Source: Anaerolineales bacterium UBA3071
GTDB taxonomy: Bacteria > Chloroflexota > Anaerolineae > UBA3071
Direction of reading: 5' to 3'
DNA length: 6,609 bases
Assembly (NCBI GenBank): GCA_002366755.1
Contig: DFBV01000260.1
Span: forward strand, 1 to 6,609
Of this stretch, positions 5,349 through 6,609 are shown piece after piece (the stretch's first letter is position 1; every line of letters starts with the position of its first letter). The position numbers and the translations under genes are program-made. The notes below the pieces were generated by a model. The model did no database searches, was not told the origin of the DNA, and saw nothing but the letters and a program-made list of their open reading frames with translations.

Positions 5349-5454
5349 AAGCGATTCTGCCGATTGCGAATACAGCACCGTCGCACGTGCTTGACCAGGA
5401 CTGAGGACACAGGGAGCGCAACACAATCTGCCAAGTGTCAGAGTGCTCTCCGGG

Positions 5455-6609
5455 TCATGCCGGCGCAGGAGGCCGGCCGCTGCGGGAAGGCAGCAGGTAC
5501 CAGAGCGTCAAGCCAGCGCGCTGCAGGTAGGACAGAGGCCACAGACCCGGGCGCCGTGGGCAGTAGAGTTCACGCATGTAGGCCGGGCTGGGGAATCCCT
5601 GCTCCAGCAGGTAGCGGGCTCTCCTCCCCCTCCCGCGCAGCGTGGCCAGAAACAGCAGCACGTCCGAGGTGCGATTCCTGCGGCGGTCCACTACCCAGCG
5701 GTGAACCAGCGCCTCGGCGCGTGTGGGCTGCAGGACGGCGACCTCCTCCGTGGCGCCGGCAGGCACCGTCCCCGGCCAGAGCGCTTCCAGGTGGGCCAGC
5801 GCGCGCTGCAGCAGGATGACCAGCTGCCAGTCCACAGCTCGCTGCACCACACCATGCCAGTCGAGCATGTCGCCGCCATCCCGGATCAGCGCGGCCATGT
5901 CGTAGCGGCCTTGATCCAGACGCAGCAGCACCACAGCGCTGATGAACCCGCCGCCAGCACGCAGCTCATGGTTGTTCTGGGCTATGACCAGGTAGCTGCG
6001 GGGATCTTCGGACCCCAACAAGCTCGGTGCCAGAGCGGCAGCCTGCACGGCGTGGCGCAGCAGCGGCAGGTAGCGATCCAGCCGTTCCACCAGTGCCCCC
6101 ACGCGAGGCGAGAGGCGAGAGACGTCCAGCTCGACGCGGGCGGCGGCAACCTGCTCCAGCTCCGCCTGCGCTGTGGCCAGACGCGGCCCTGCGTCCACCA
6201 GCGCGGGCAGTACCCGCTCCAGCAGGCTGCCCGAGGCCTCGCTGGACGACTGCTGCCACGCAGCAACGAGGGGCTCTGCGCCCTCCAGCGCCAGGCGGCC
6301 AGCTTTGGCGACGCCGTTCGCTACATCGACCAACTCCGGGACAGCCTGGATGTCCCCACCGAACATGGGCACCCATCCCAGATGCCGAGCCAGGGGCATG
6401 AACGCGCGGGCCTCTGCTTCGACAGCCGAGAGATCGGACTCCAGGGCGGCGAAATCGCCCTTCAGTGCGGCGAAGTCGGCAGCCCCCAGGCTATCCAGGG
6501 CTCCAGGATTGGCGCGAGCCTCCAGCCGCGCCAGCGTACCCTGGAGGGAGTTCGGGTGCAGCCAGAGACGCGCACCTTTGCCACCAGCCCAGAGACCCAA
6601 GGCCAGCAG
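5455..6609 (-). CDS. DUF4012 protein fused in frame to a nucleotidyltransferase-like C-terminus; 5' end outside the window
   Basis: The frame is open from the window edge (LLALGLW, probably the end of a membrane helix) for 384 residues. Residues to about 233 are DUF4012-like: coiled LKGDFAALESDLSAVEAEARAF, then LARHLGWVPMFGGDIQAVPEL and the signature LLGSEDPRSYLVIAQNNHELRAGGGFISAV. After LRLDQGR (near 5905) similarity stops. The rest (DMAALIRDGGDMLDW, AVDWQLVILLQRALAHLEALWPG, RARYLLEQGFPSPAYMRELY, PLSYLQRAGLTLWYLL) resembles the C-terminal end of NTP_transf_5-type nucleotidyltransferase-family proteins. The DUF4012 C-terminal part and the nucleotidyltransferase catalytic part are both absent. 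I infer a deletion that joined two same-strand genes, leaving a product probably without activity; a genuine fusion or an assembly join are alternatives. DUF4012 has no defined activity but is often found near polysaccharide genes. TTG 6600 should not be taken as the start. Confidence 0.7.
   Translation of the reverse strand: MLALGLWAGGKGARLWLHPNSLQGTLARLEARANPGALDSLGAADFAALKGDFAALESDLSAVEAEARAFMPLARHLGWVPMFGGDIQAVPELVDVANGVAKAGRLALEGAEPLVAAWQQSSSEASGSLLERVLPALVDAGPRLATAQAELEQVAAARVELDVSRLSPRVGALVERLDRYLPLLRHAVQAAALAPSLLGSEDPRSYLVIAQNNHELRAGGGFISAVVLLRLDQGRYDMAALIRDGGDMLDWHGVVQRAVDWQLVILLQRALAHLEALWPGTVPAGATEEVAVLQPTRAEALVHRWVVDRRRNRTSDVLLFLATLRGRGRRARYLLEQGFPSPAYMRELYCPRRPGLWPLSYLQRAGLTLWYLLPSRSGRPPAPA

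Larger units (their letters stand above)
4837..5454. other. 618-bp stretch with no supportable gene
   Basis: Several open frames cross this stretch on both strands, but their products are low-complexity, Arg/Pro/Ser- or Cys-rich, and match no family I recognise. It contains an octanucleotide array (4939-4978), a small hairpin with arms GGCGC (5140-5144) and GCGCC (5149-5153), and a strong hairpin at 5322-5348. It should contain the promoter of the minus-strand run. The only good -10-like hexamer on that strand is TATAAG (5119-5114), without a convincing -35, so no promoter is called. No tRNA cloverleaf is seen. Confidence 0.6.

Noticed and set aside
5115..5426. Minus-strand 103-residue Cys-rich open frame in the gene-free stretch
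   Set aside because: No recognisable domain, regular Cys pattern, signal peptide or Shine-Dalgarno that I can defend.

Overview
The window is GC-rich and gene-dense, and apart from one toxin gene at the left edge every gene lies on the minus strand. The protein families suggest an accessory surface-glycan or lipid region of a Chloroflexota (Anaerolineae-like) bacterium. They are a B12-type radical SAM enzyme, a membrane-anchored GT2 glycosyltransferase, a hexapeptide acyltransferase, a four-helix EamA/SMR-like transporter and a DUF4012 protein. Non-coding junctions are full of degenerate 7- and 8-nt tandem repeats. The taxon is an inference from family mix and style; no rRNA or other marker is present.

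Layout from left to right. Positions 1-291 (+) hold the C-terminal part of a MazF/PemK toxin. It converges on a minus-strand run that reads from right to left: small multidrug-resistance-like transporter (4836-4465), acyltransferase (4430-3618), DUF559 nuclease-like protein (3486-3085), GT2 glycosyltransferase (3088-1886), B12-binding radical SAM protein (1889-336). The last three overlap by 4 nt at each junction (ATGA, then CTGA), so they look translationally coupled. A 618-bp gene-free stretch (4837-5454) separates this run from a right-edge ORF (5455-6609) that appears to be an in-frame chimera. Its N-terminal part is DUF4012 and its C-terminal part resembles the tail of a nucleotidyltransferase-family (NTP_transf_5-like) protein.

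Likely joint role (inference): the GT2 enzyme would load a sugar onto a polyprenyl phosphate, the four-helix protein would move a lipid-linked product across the membrane, the acyltransferase would acylate a glycan, and the radical SAM protein would modify a lipid or sugar. The DUF559 gene does not fit this pathway and looks like an insertion.

The most unusual content is the repeats and what they do to genes. A palindromic repeat (arms CCCTCTCCC and GGGAGAGGG plus a CCCTCACCC-type flank) brackets the DUF559 gene in inverted orientation, like terminal inverted repeats. It also supplies its ribosome-binding region, its last residues, and the ribosome-binding region of the next gene. A separate heptanucleotide array lies inside the radical SAM gene as an in-frame insertion of about 43 codons. 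A related array forms the transporter/acyltransferase junction, giving one gene its stop and the other its apparent start. Octanucleotide arrays lie at the end of the radical SAM gene and in the gene-free stretch. The radical SAM gene probably starts at a CTG codon that conventional start rules would miss.
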